NCBI GenBank assembly: GCA_937897365.1
Contig: CALCOP010000144.1
Coordinates: 1 to 32,575 of the forward strand
Origin: an uncultured euryarchaeote
GTDB lineage: Archaea > Thermoplasmatota > Poseidoniia > Poseidoniales > Poseidoniaceae
Length of the DNA stretch: 32,575 nt
Direction of reading: 5' to 3'
The notes below the pieces were generated by a model. That model was not told the origin of the DNA. It did not search any database and saw only the letters and a list, made by a program, of their open reading frames with translations. The position numbers were made by a program, and so were the translations under genes. Positions 1 through 7,571 of this stretch are shown piece after piece; position 1 is the stretch's first letter; each line of letters opens with the position of its first letter.

Positions 1-504
<504 letters not shown>

Positions 505-506
<2 letters not shown>

Positions 507-510
507 GGTG
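505..510 (+). promoter_or_regulatory. Shine-Dalgarno GAGGTG fused to the gmd stop codon
   Basis: GAGGTG lies 10 nt before the ATG at 521 and shares bases with the TGA stop of gmd (TGAGGTG). It decides the downstream start in favour of 521 over the GTG at 503. The arrangement suggests that ribosomes terminating on gmd help initiate the GST-like gene. Confidence 0.55.
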
Positions 511-520
511 CAGCCAGAAC

Positions 521-1129
521 ATGGCTCAAGACCCGATTCTCTATTCGTTTCGTCGGTGCCCGTATGCGATGCGAGCTCGAATGTCGATTATTCGTGTAAA
601 TTTTCTCGTAGAACTTCGAGAGGTCGTCTTACGAGACCGTCCCGCACACATGATGGAAGTATCACCGAAAGGAACTGTTCCGGTTTTGCTCCTTGATGAT
701 GGTACACTGATCGAGGAAAGTCTCGAAATTATGCAACACGTCCTGGGCTGGACTCTCTCTGAAGAAGAACAACATTGGATTACCAGAAATGATGATGAGT
801 TCAAGTATCATCTTGACCGCTACAAATACCCTAATCGATACCAAGATGTTGATGAAATTGAACAACGCAAAGCAGCCTCTTCCTATCTCAAAGATTTGGA
901 TGCCCGTCTCGCATCACAACCTCCAATCAGTGAGGCATTGAGTGATGCTCTTTTTCCATTTGTGCGACAATTTGCGAATCACGACCGAACTTGGTTCGAT
1001 GCACAAGTTTGGAGTCACGTTCTTTCATGGCTCAACGATAACCTTGAGAGTGAACCTTTCAAGAAGTGTATGGAGAAATACAAACAATGGAATCAAGGCG
1101 ACAAATGCGTATTTTTCCCGCAGGTTTGA
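521..1129 (+). CDS. Glutathione S-transferase-like (thioredoxin-fold) protein
   Basis: This 202-residue protein has a thioredoxin-fold N-terminal half with YSFRRCPYAMRARM, the conserved N-terminus of a bacterial GST/glutaredoxin-2-like family. The Cys of CPYA is the expected catalytic thiol. KGTVPVLLLDDG follows, with the cis-Pro (VPVL) that contacts the thiol substrate, then the EES element (LIEESLEIMQ) that normally binds the gamma-glutamyl group. The C-terminal half is helical, as in GSTs. The ORF track starts at a GTG (503), but the ATG at 521 is preferred. It is preceded by GAGGTG (505-510) and begins the conserved domain almost at once. Archaea often lack glutathione, so the true low-molecular-weight thiol is unknown. 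It may instead act as a glutaredoxin-like reductase. It follows gmd so closely that they form one transcription unit; a functional link is not evident. Confidence 0.8.
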   Translation: MAQDPILYSFRRCPYAMRARMSIIRVNFLVELREVVLRDRPAHMMEVSPKGTVPVLLLDDGTLIEESLEIMQHVLGWTLSEEEQHWITRNDDEFKYHLDRYKYPNRYQDVDEIEQRKAASSYLKDLDARLASQPPISEALSDALFPFVRQFANHDRTWFDAQVWSHVLSWLNDNLESEPFKKCMEKYKQWNQGDKCVFFPQV

Positions 1130-1149
1130 AACTTCTACCACGGAATAAA

Positions 1150-2061
1150 TCACTCACTTCGGCGAAGAATTGCGGCTATGAGTGTTACAATGATTCCACT
1201 GAGAGCGCCAGGTGCTGGAAGGTTTTTATTCACCGCCAATCCTTCTTCTTCCACCTCAATTTCCATTTCGGCCACATTCACTTTCACACTGTCCGAATAC
1301 GATTGCGAATCATCCGGCCATGTGAACAGTACTTCCACGACTACGTTGCATGCATTGGTAGTTTGACCCTCTGTAACTTCAACCGAAATTTCAGAAACAA
1401 GAGTGACGCCAATAGCCATAATTTGGTCTGCGATTTTAGGAGATTTTTCTGTAAAGGTGAGGAGAGGGCAGTTGCTTGATATCGTGACCCTTGAGGCTTG
1501 CTCATTGACATTTCCATAATTTGAAACACTCACTTCAAGCGTCGAACTTTGACCGGCTTGAATTGTATTTTCAGGTCCTTTCAAGTCAACGATGGGGTTG
1601 TGAATTAAAGGAATCTCGATATCAATGGTTGTAGAATCGCTATCACCTGGTACGCTTACGGGAAGCCCTTGGCGAGAAGTCACAGTACCAACGGCTTCAA
1701 ACTCTCCGGTTGAACCTGCGGTGTGTTCAAACGGGTTTACGTTACTGAGCATGACTATGATCTCTTGGCTTGAGCTTCCCTGAATTGTCGCACTCTGCGG
1801 ACCAGAGACTGTAGCATCAAACGGGGCAGTAAATTCGAACTCGATGGTGATGCTGATGAGATTTTCATTGACGATGAAAAGAGGTATATTCAGTCGCCCA
1901 TTGTTATCAACGGCAAGTACCTCAGTCTCTCCTTCAGCGTCTCCAGCCTCTATTGACCAGCGACTGTGAGTTGGGGAGTGGTCCGCAAGTGCTATTGGGG
2001 AACCGATTAAGACGAGTAACGTGACCACAATTACGTAGGCAGGAACTACTCTCATACACAT
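1150..2061 (-). CDS. Secreted CARDB/NEW3-like protein with C-terminal anchor/sorting-like tail
   Basis: This 303-residue exported protein has an N-terminal signal peptide (VVPAYVIVVTLLVLIGSPIALA). Two beta-sandwich-like regions follow. The second (about residues 160-250; AGQSSTLEVSVSNYGNVNEQAS) has the look of CARDB or NEW3 adhesion/linker domains. Two Cys pairs could form disulfides. The last 25 residues are unusual: Pro-rich LPAPGAL, then a hydrophobic run (SGIIVTLIAAIL), then RRSE. This is the tripartite plan of archaeal PGF-CTERM-type sorting signals, though the motif is not canonical. Met-3 (start 2055) is an alternative start; no clear Shine-Dalgarno distinguishes them. It is convergent with the GST-like gene (20-nt gap) and divergent from the membrane protein at 2214. 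Specific function unknown. Confidence 0.75.
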   Translation of the reverse strand: MCMRVVPAYVIVVTLLVLIGSPIALADHSPTHSRWSIEAGDAEGETEVLAVDNNGRLNIPLFIVNENLISITIEFEFTAPFDATVSGPQSATIQGSSSQEIIVMLSNVNPFEHTAGSTGEFEAVGTVTSRQGLPVSVPGDSDSTTIDIEIPLIHNPIVDLKGPENTIQAGQSSTLEVSVSNYGNVNEQASRVTISSNCPLLTFTEKSPKIADQIMAIGVTLVSEISVEVTEGQTTNACNVVVEVLFTWPDDSQSYSDSVKVNVAEMEIEVEEEGLAVNKNLPAPGALSGIIVTLIAAILRRSE

Positions 2062-2213
2062 ACCAGTCGGTCGCGATGTTTAGAAGCATCGGCGAATATT
2101 TCAAACAGAACAATCAGTGGGCGGCCTAATTGAGCAGTGATGGATGTAACCTTTGTGTGGCGGACTGTAAAATGACAAGTTAGTGAAATTTTTACTCGCG
2201 TGTAGCCGATTAG
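2062..2213. promoter_or_regulatory. Divergent intergenic region
   Basis: These 152 bases separate two divergent genes and must carry both promoters. The part near the plus-strand gene is AT-rich (TGAAATTTTTACT). Near the minus-strand gene there is a weak hairpin, CGATG-TTTAGAAG-CATCG. No tRNA, small ORF or strong operator is recognisable. Confidence 0.3.
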
Positions 2214-3638
2214 ATGATAGAGTACAGTTCGCTACAAACTATCGTGACCGAAGTTGGATCACTAATTTCGTATTATTGGCGTTTATTTACGAATATTGAT
2301 TTTTTGGCTGGACAACCTTTCGGCTTCTGGACGATGGTTTCCTTTTTTGCAATCTTAAGTGGGTTCGGACTACTTTTCCTCACCTTTTTGATTTACAGAG
2401 CAGACTCGAAGAATCCTAAAAATCGCTTTATTGCGATGATGCTCTTCACTGAATCAATTCGTTGCCTAACAGTTGCGATTTTCTGGGCTTACCCCTATGA
2501 ATTTGAACAGATACAATCCTTGTATTACATACGAGTGTTGTTCTATACGACTGGAATTATGTTATTTTTCCTATACCTCAGTGCTCCATTCTTCTATATC
2601 GAAAGCCGCTTTTCACAATGGGTTGTCAAATCATATAACTACCGTGCACAGATATGTATTCCTCTTCTTTCCTTTGTGTTACTTCTCATTGCCAGTATGT
2701 CAATGGGAGGATTCCATGATGCCTTAGGAGAGGTACTCTGGATTTACTGTGAAGGGCCTGGAGAAGGCATTGGGGGGGTTGCATCAGGTGACCCCCTCAC
2801 GTACGTTCCTTATTGTGATGAAAGCCTATCACCCCAATACCCTTTGATGTGGTCTACGAACCTGCTCGGACCATTGGCAACAATCATCTTCTTCATCCCA
2901 TTGATCGCTGCCATCATTACAACACTGATGATTACATTCACTACCAAAGAAGTTTTCAAATCTGGTTCGAAATCCCAAAAGAATGAAATTTGGGCAATTC
3001 GTTTAGGTTTTATTGGGAAAACAGTGTTTCAGTTCTTATCAATCATAGCTTTAGTCGCTTTCTTTTCATTACTTCCTGTAGCTTCTGGTCCCGAATTAAC
3101 ATGGTTTAACAACGACGTATACAGCTATGACAACATCCCTACTTGGGGCATACTCATCGGTATCATCATTCCACTTATTTCTATGAACCTCGTCTTGGCA
3201 GCATTGTTTGAAGGATTTGTGTTTTCGTATGCAGTAATGAAGCATGAAGTACTTGGTATTGATGAGAAACTGAGGAAGACATTCACAACTGCATTGTTTG
3301 CGGGTTTAGGTGCAGTTTTGTTCCTTTTCGCCACTGAATTGATGGAGAACGCAGCGGGAGTAGGGTGGCTTGGTGGTGTCATTATCGGTATCCCATTCAT
3401 CATTCTTCGAAAACCGATATTTGCTGCCTTCTCTAAAATTTCAATTTCAGTTTTGCCGGAAGCGCATACTACAACTGAGGAAGCTTATCTCGAATCTTTT
3501 TCCATCGCCATGGACGATGGAATTGTTACAGACGATGAGCGGAAAATGCTGAATATTCAAGCCAAAACATTGGGCTTAGACGAGTCGCGAATACTTCATC
3601 TTGAAACGTATTACTTGTCTCAAATGGAAGAGGAATGA
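2214..3638 (+). CDS. Polytopic membrane protein with TerB-like C-terminal domain
   Basis: This 474-residue protein has roughly eight to nine hydrophobic segments: about residues 38-62, 72-92, 102-122, 145-165, 220-243, 265-288, 310-335, 357-375 and 380-397. A long extracytoplasmic-looking loop (about 170-215) carries several Cys (IYCEGPGEG, VPYCDES). The last 60 residues are soluble: AMDDGIVTDDERKMLNIQAKTLGL followed by helix. This has the pattern of TerB-like/DnaJ-associated helical domains, where a DG(x)ITxxE(R) turn precedes a helix. I do not recognise the transmembrane part. Multi-helix sensor modules of signalling proteins are one possibility, but no kinase or cyclase domain follows. The start ATG 2214 lacks a strong SD, and the first hydrophobic helix begins after about 35 residues. 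Its 3' end faces the exonuclease gene with a 23-nt gap. Confidence 0.72.
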   Translation: MIEYSSLQTIVTEVGSLISYYWRLFTNIDFLAGQPFGFWTMVSFFAILSGFGLLFLTFLIYRADSKNPKNRFIAMMLFTESIRCLTVAIFWAYPYEFEQIQSLYYIRVLFYTTGIMLFFLYLSAPFFYIESRFSQWVVKSYNYRAQICIPLLSFVLLLIASMSMGGFHDALGEVLWIYCEGPGEGIGGVASGDPLTYVPYCDESLSPQYPLMWSTNLLGPLATIIFFIPLIAAIITTLMITFTTKEVFKSGSKSQKNEIWAIRLGFIGKTVFQFLSIIALVAFFSLLPVASGPELTWFNNDVYSYDNIPTWGILIGIIIPLISMNLVLAALFEGFVFSYAVMKHEVLGIDEKLRKTFTTALFAGLGAVLFLFATELMENAAGVGWLGGVIIGIPFIILRKPIFAAFSKISISVLPEAHTTTEEAYLESFSIAMDDGIVTDDERKMLNIQAKTLGLDESRILHLETYYLSQMEEE

Positions 3639-3661
3639 CCCTTTCAAGCTGTGAAGATCAA

Positions 3662-4519
3662 TCATTCGGCCGATGGTGGGCCAAATCTTTGAGCCATTGC
3701 TCGAAGGAATGCAGATTCATCATCGATATATCCCATTGCAAGTCGGAATGCGATGTTTACACTTCGGTGTACAGACTTGAACGTGTGGTAGTTGTTTGCA
3801 TACCAGTTGTCTCGCTTCGCTACTTCCCAAACATTGAGGCCAGGGATATTATTTCCAGTTCCATCCCCGAAGTAGTTGTACTTCGTACAGGTCAATACTG
3901 GCTTTCCTTCAACCCACTTCATTTTTCCAGTGCGGTCAACATATTCCTTTTCATAGCACATTCCAGCGAGTTCACTCACAGACAAACTTTCGAGTCCGAA
4001 TTCTTGTAACATCCCTGGTAGAATCGCCACAGTACCGGTTGCGTCAGCTTCGGCATCGTGTGCTCCTTCAAGGTCAGTTCCGACCCAACGTTTGTGCGCA
4101 TCCACAAGTTTTCGACCTTCGGATTTATTCCAAATGACCATAGGATCAATGAATTGCTTCCCAGAAAGTATAGTCGGGTCTTCACCTATTCGAGCAAGTT
4201 CACGCTCTAATACAGTGAGATCAAAATCAACATTGTAACCAAGGACATAATCAGCAGCTTCTACATCATTTATGAACGACTCAAGCAGATCTAAACTGAG
4301 AGGAGGGTGGCCTGCAACGTCTGCCATCGAAAGATTATGCTCATCGTGCCATTCTGATTCCCATTTTATGGTAGGCATGCACTTGAAACTGTGTGATTCG
4401 GTTAAACCTCCACTACCGTCCCACCATCCCCAAGCAAGTTGGATGAGTTGATCGTTGTCTTCTAGCCCAGTCGTTTCTGTATCAAAAACGAGAATCTTTT
4501 CCCCTGAATCCGGTCCCAT
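3662..4519 (-). CDS. DEDDh 3'-5' exonuclease (DnaQ/epsilon-like)
   Basis: This 285-residue nuclease has all DEDDh motifs. ExoI is VFDTETTG (D13, E15), ExoII is YNVDFDLTVL (D100) and ExoIII is HDAEADA (H154, D159). These bind two divalent metals and remove nucleotides from 3' ends of DNA or RNA. The catalytic domain fills about residues 8-180. The remaining 100 residues, with a Trp/Tyr-rich stretch (TCTKYNYFGDG, VWEVAKRDNWYANNYHTF), are not a domain I recognise. They may bind nucleic acid or a partner. It stands alone, so DNA polymerase proofreading is not implied; a free-standing DnaQ-like or RNase T-like role is equally possible. The start ATG at 4519 is the only reasonable Met before ExoI. 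Confidence 0.9.
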   Translation of the reverse strand: MGPDSGEKILVFDTETTGLEDNDQLIQLAWGWWDGSGGLTESHSFKCMPTIKWESEWHDEHNLSMADVAGHPPLSLDLLESFINDVEAADYVLGYNVDFDLTVLERELARIGEDPTILSGKQFIDPMVIWNKSEGRKLVDAHKRWVGTDLEGAHDAEADATGTVAILPGMLQEFGLESLSVSELAGMCYEKEYVDRTGKMKWVEGKPVLTCTKYNYFGDGTGNNIPGLNVWEVAKRDNWYANNYHTFKSVHRSVNIAFRLAMGYIDDESAFLRAMAQRFGPPSAE

Positions 4520-4663
4520 AGTATTTCACAAATGTAATCGTTTTACTCGTCCTTAATCAATGATGCGATACGGCTTTTCGAAGCCGTCACATAGTTTCTT
4601 GTATGGAATGAATGAATTGAATAAAAAACCAACATAAATAAACACAATCACAATGTTAATTTC
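4520..4663. promoter_or_regulatory. Divergent intergenic region between exonuclease and zinc-ribbon genes
   Basis: These 144 bases hold both divergent promoters. They contain a 7-bp hairpin (separate entry) and an AT-rich block (AATAAAAAACCAACATAAATAAAC) about 15-45 nt before the plus-strand start, a reasonable place for an archaeal TATA box. No RNA gene is visible. Confidence 0.35.
4570..4587. repeat. Inverted repeat ACGGCTT-TTCG-AAGCCGT
   Basis: A perfect 7-bp stem with a TTCG loop lies in the divergent gap. It starts 50 nt upstream of the exonuclease start and ends 76 nt upstream of the zinc-ribbon start. It does not follow any gene's stop codon, so a terminator role is unlikely. It could be an operator or a 5'-UTR hairpin. 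Confidence 0.45.
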
Positions 4664-4996
4664 ATGCGCCTTTGTCCTGCATGTTCTATCGCAGTCGAAG
4701 CATCCTGGGATATCTGTCCTAAATGCTCACAGGCGTTGAGCGCTCGGGCGATTGAACAGGCTGGAGGAGTGAAATCGAAGGACCCTAACTTTGCTACGAA
4801 TTTGGGATGGTACTACCACACCATTCCGTTCATCACTGCGATTACCGCTGCCATTGCAGGTGATGCTGCCGTGCAATCGAGTGGCGCACTGGTCAAAACG
4901 ATATTTCCACCCCTTTGCCTTGTTTTTGGAGGGTTTGTAGGATTGATAATTCTGAAAGAAATTTCTGAAATGGGACGCAACAAAGACTCTGATTAG
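4664..4996 (+). CDS. Small zinc-ribbon membrane protein
   Basis: This 110-residue protein begins with a compact zinc ribbon: CPAC at residues 4-7 and CPKC at 18-21, a CxxC-x10-CxxC pattern that should bind one zinc. A polar linker follows, then two hydrophobic segments (about 50-68, FITAITAAIAG, and 77-98, IFPPLCLVFGGFVGLIIL), and a charged tail MGRNKDSD. The ribbon would be cytoplasmic if both segments cross the membrane. Such ribbon-plus-helix proteins are common and mostly uncharacterised in archaea. The function cannot be assigned. The ATG is preceded by AT-rich sequence without a Shine-Dalgarno, so a leaderless or short-leader transcript is possible. Confidence 0.7.
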   Translation: MRLCPACSIAVEASWDICPKCSQALSARAIEQAGGVKSKDPNFATNLGWYYHTIPFITAITAAIAGDAAVQSSGALVKTIFPPLCLVFGGFVGLIILKEISEMGRNKDSD

Positions 4997-5092
4997 TGCT
5001 GACGGGTTCTTCGCTAATAACGAACCTCTGCAAGACACACGACATTCACGCTTGAGTCGAGGAACAAGACTTCCACTGCGAGGAGGAAGGAA

Positions 5093-5557
5093 TTATTCTA
5101 TGCTCGCAGGCATCGATGAATGATGTAAGTTGATTCGCAACGCTCCGTTCGAATCAACGATATATCCAAATGAAAACTCAACTTTCACTTCTTCACCGCT
5201 TGGTGCAGTGAAAAAATAATTGCCCATGGATATTGCCGTATTTCCGTTGATGATGACATCCTCATTTTCAAACCGTACTTTTGTCCAACTCTTAATTGCA
5301 AATCCTTTGTCTTCTGAAAACTCGCTATTGCCTCCAACGAAATAGGAAAGTGCGCCTTCAAAAGTCGGTCGAAACTGCTTTTTTACAGCGAAGGTCGGTT
5401 TGAACAAAACCGGTCCAATGTCATAGGAATATAACGATTCAACGTGTGTTCGAGCTCTTTGGACGAAGTCTATTCCAGCATCATGTGCAGCGGCTATCTC
5501 TACGATTCCTTGTCCCCAAGCTTGTTGGGCTTTCTCAACATCCGCTCTTGTCAACAT
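5093..5557 (-). CDS. NTF2-fold (SnoaL-like) protein
   Basis: This is a protein of about 154 residues. An N-terminal helix region (RADVEKAQQAWGQGIVEIAAAH) precedes an alpha+beta barrel pattern: LYSYDIGPVLFKPT, then GALSYFVGG, then VIINGNTAISMGNYFF, then VKVEFSFGYI and a final LRINLHHSSMP. This matches small NTF2/SnoaL-like proteins related to the CaMKII association domain. Some bacterial relatives carry an unreliable 'phosphoribosyl-AMP cyclohydrolase' label, which I do not adopt. The ORF track begins at GTG 5593. The ATG at 5557 starts the conserved helix, but the choice is not secure because neither has a strong SD. It lies downstream of the TPR gene on the same strand (about 80 nt, or 42 nt with the GTG start), so the two are probably co-expressed. 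The ligand or reaction is unknown. Confidence 0.72.
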   Translation of the reverse strand: MLTRADVEKAQQAWGQGIVEIAAAHDAGIDFVQRARTHVESLYSYDIGPVLFKPTFAVKKQFRPTFEGALSYFVGGNSEFSEDKGFAIKSWTKVRFENEDVIINGNTAISMGNYFFTAPSGEEVKVEFSFGYIVDSNGALRINLHHSSMPASIE

Positions 5558-5635
5558 GGTGTCACCATCGTTGAGGGATGGTTCAATCGGCACTTTATGA
5601 ACAAAAGGGTCCCGATTGAATGCTCAGGAAATTCC

Positions 5636-7417
5636 TCAATCGCAGCAACTTGGCTCGTCATCAACTTGAGCGCAGAAGCAGGTCACGCTTGGTACCATGT
5701 CTGCACGGGAGGAGCGCTCTTCGAATAAGGCGGTGACTTGAGCGAGTTCCTCAGGTGCATCGCCTCGGGCTTCAAGGCAGAGTTTGAGGCCCAAGAGACC
5801 CCACATGTTGTCCTTCCAGAGTTTGATGTCTTCACGGTAGACGGCTTCAGCTTCTTCGATTTCGCCTTGCTCAAAGAGCAGAGCACCGAGGATGTGACGA
5901 ACAGGTTGCATTTGGCCCCATGGTTCGTTGTAGGCAAGATTGAGTGAGAGGTCAACACCACGGCGGATGTGATCGAAGGCAGCAGTGAAGTCTGCAGCCT
6001 CTCCACGAGCCTTGGCTTGGAATTGCTTTCGGTATTCAATTTCACCTGCGAGAACAGCAGCATTAACCAAGAGGATACAAGGTCCTTCACTTGGATCTTG
6101 ATACATCAAATTGTTGTGCAACACACGGCCTGCGAGTGCAGGATTCTTGAGTGCTTCTTCAAACAGAACTTGTTCTGCTTCAGCCTCAGCGACCATTCCC
6201 TTTGATGCAAATGCAACACCACGAGCGTAGTGTTGTGTTGCTATGGTTGCAGGGAATACGTCTTTGTCCGAATACATAGGTTCAGCGATGATTTCATCCC
6301 ACTTTCCGAATCGAATCATGACGTGCCAAGGCATGGTGACGTAAGATTCAAGGAAAATAGCGCCCATTGGAATGATTCCGGCAAGCATGAATTGCACACC
6401 TGAATTCTCATCACCTGCAGGTAAGGTATCGACGGCTTTACGAGCATATTTGAGAGCAGTTTCGTATTGTCCCTCGAACATTGCACACCAAACGACGAAG
6501 TGGTGGTTGTGCATTCTGTAGAACTTGTAGAATTGCGATTCGTTACCTGTAATTTCGACATATCGGTCGTCAGCTTCGACAGCAGCGATGTTACAATCGA
6601 TTGCTTCTTTCCACTGTCCGACCCAAGCATCAATGTGGGAAGGCATGTGGACGAGGTGGCCTAATCCTGGCATGAGTGTGCGAAGCACATCAGCAGCAGG
6701 CAATGCTCTTTCTGGGAAAGGTGATAATTCGAGAGCGTGACAGTAGAGGTGGCAAAGTGCAGGGTGAACTTTCGCTTCTTCACTGCTTTCAAAAGCATCT
6801 TCCATAACTTTGACAAGCAACAATGTATTGTCGTCAGCGGGGGTTATTTCACCAGTTGTGGTGTTCTTATCCCAAAGTTGCCATGCTTTCAGATTCATGA
6901 GTGCTTCAACATAAACCGCTGTAACATCGAGATTACCGGCGTATTTTTCGTAAAGAGGCGCCATTGCCTCAGCAAATGCGACATTCAACTCAGGGCTGTT
7001 CCCCATGTTGAGGACAGACGGGTCAGCAGCGTCACGTGCTTCAGCGGAGTGCCGCTTTGAGAGTGCGTCGATGAGGTCTTTTTCAAGTTCAGTACAGCCT
7101 TCTTTGAGTGTTAATGCGGTCTGAATGTAGTCGTGACCAGATCCAAGTCCGGGACTCCAGTTGTAGTTTGAAGATACACAGTATGCGATTCCCCAGTATG
7201 CCATGGCGCAGGTCGGGTCGAGTTCAGCACATTGGCTGAAACAAGCGATTGCTTCTTCGTGGTTGTAGTTGAGCATGTGGCCAAAGGCTTTGACATACAT
7301 TTTTCGGGCATCTTCATTGGCGCAAGTAATGTTTGAGGCAAAAAAGTAATTCGACTCAACGCCGAAGTCATATTCAGTAGGTGCAAGGTTCATATTTGAC
7401 TCTGGAGGCTGTACCAT
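5636..7417 (-). CDS. Tetratricopeptide repeat protein
   Basis: This 593-residue, apparently cytoplasmic protein is made of helical hairpins. A clear TPR unit is near residues 48-80 (NHEEAIACFSQCAELDPTCAMAYWG), with further ones near 305-340 (GQYETALKYARKAVDTLPAG) and 500-535 (ALLFEQGEIEEAEAVYRED). GLGHLVHMPSHIDAWVGQW (about 255) is a signature of a bacterial and archaeal TPR family that shares this HMPSHI motif. Its two histidines and the many His/Cys residues hint at a metal or ligand site. The C-terminus is cysteine-rich (CFCAQVDDEPSCCD). No signal peptide is seen. TPRs bind proteins; the partner may be the NTF2-fold product encoded next. Start ATG 7417 (MVQPPES) has no strong SD; Met-9 is an alternative. 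Confidence 0.88.
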   Translation of the reverse strand: MVQPPESNMNLAPTEYDFGVESNYFFASNITCANEDARKMYVKAFGHMLNYNHEEAIACFSQCAELDPTCAMAYWGIAYCVSSNYNWSPGLGSGHDYIQTALTLKEGCTELEKDLIDALSKRHSAEARDAADPSVLNMGNSPELNVAFAEAMAPLYEKYAGNLDVTAVYVEALMNLKAWQLWDKNTTTGEITPADDNTLLLVKVMEDAFESSEEAKVHPALCHLYCHALELSPFPERALPAADVLRTLMPGLGHLVHMPSHIDAWVGQWKEAIDCNIAAVEADDRYVEITGNESQFYKFYRMHNHHFVVWCAMFEGQYETALKYARKAVDTLPAGDENSGVQFMLAGIIPMGAIFLESYVTMPWHVMIRFGKWDEIIAEPMYSDKDVFPATIATQHYARGVAFASKGMVAEAEAEQVLFEEALKNPALAGRVLHNNLMYQDPSEGPCILLVNAAVLAGEIEYRKQFQAKARGEAADFTAAFDHIRRGVDLSLNLAYNEPWGQMQPVRHILGALLFEQGEIEEAEAVYREDIKLWKDNMWGLLGLKLCLEARGDAPEELAQVTALFEERSSRADMVPSVTCFCAQVDDEPSCCD

Positions 7418-7571
7418 TTAACTTCAACGGATTTACATTAAATAGGATGCATTTATTCAAATCTTTACCTTTTCAGTAAATTTGATTACAGAATCAAGTA
7501 TTTCCCCTCCCTCTTTCTTCGTGATGCAAAAAGGGATTCCCTTAGAAAGAAACGGCGAGGTGGGTTAACAC
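7418..7571. promoter_or_regulatory. Divergent promoter region with AAGGG-ATT-CCCTT inverted repeat
   Basis: This 154-base region lies between the TPR operon and the STAND regulator gene. The TPR side is AT-rich (TTTACATTAAATAGG). At 7531-7543 there is a short inverted repeat, AAGGG-ATT-CCCTT, about 28 nt before the regulator's ATG. An SD-like GAGGTGG (7558-7564) lies 7 nt before that ATG. The repeat might be an autoregulatory operator. This is a weak inference from position only. Confidence 0.35.

Noticed and set aside
1066-1479. 137-residue plus-strand ORF
   Set aside because: It overlaps the 3' end of the GST-like gene and lies opposite the CARDB-like gene. It has no recognisable protein pattern and no SD.
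3635-4009. 124-residue plus-strand ORF starting at the stop of the membrane protein gene
   Set aside because: It is antisense to the exonuclease gene, whose sequence is clearly the coding one. Its translation has no domain-like features.
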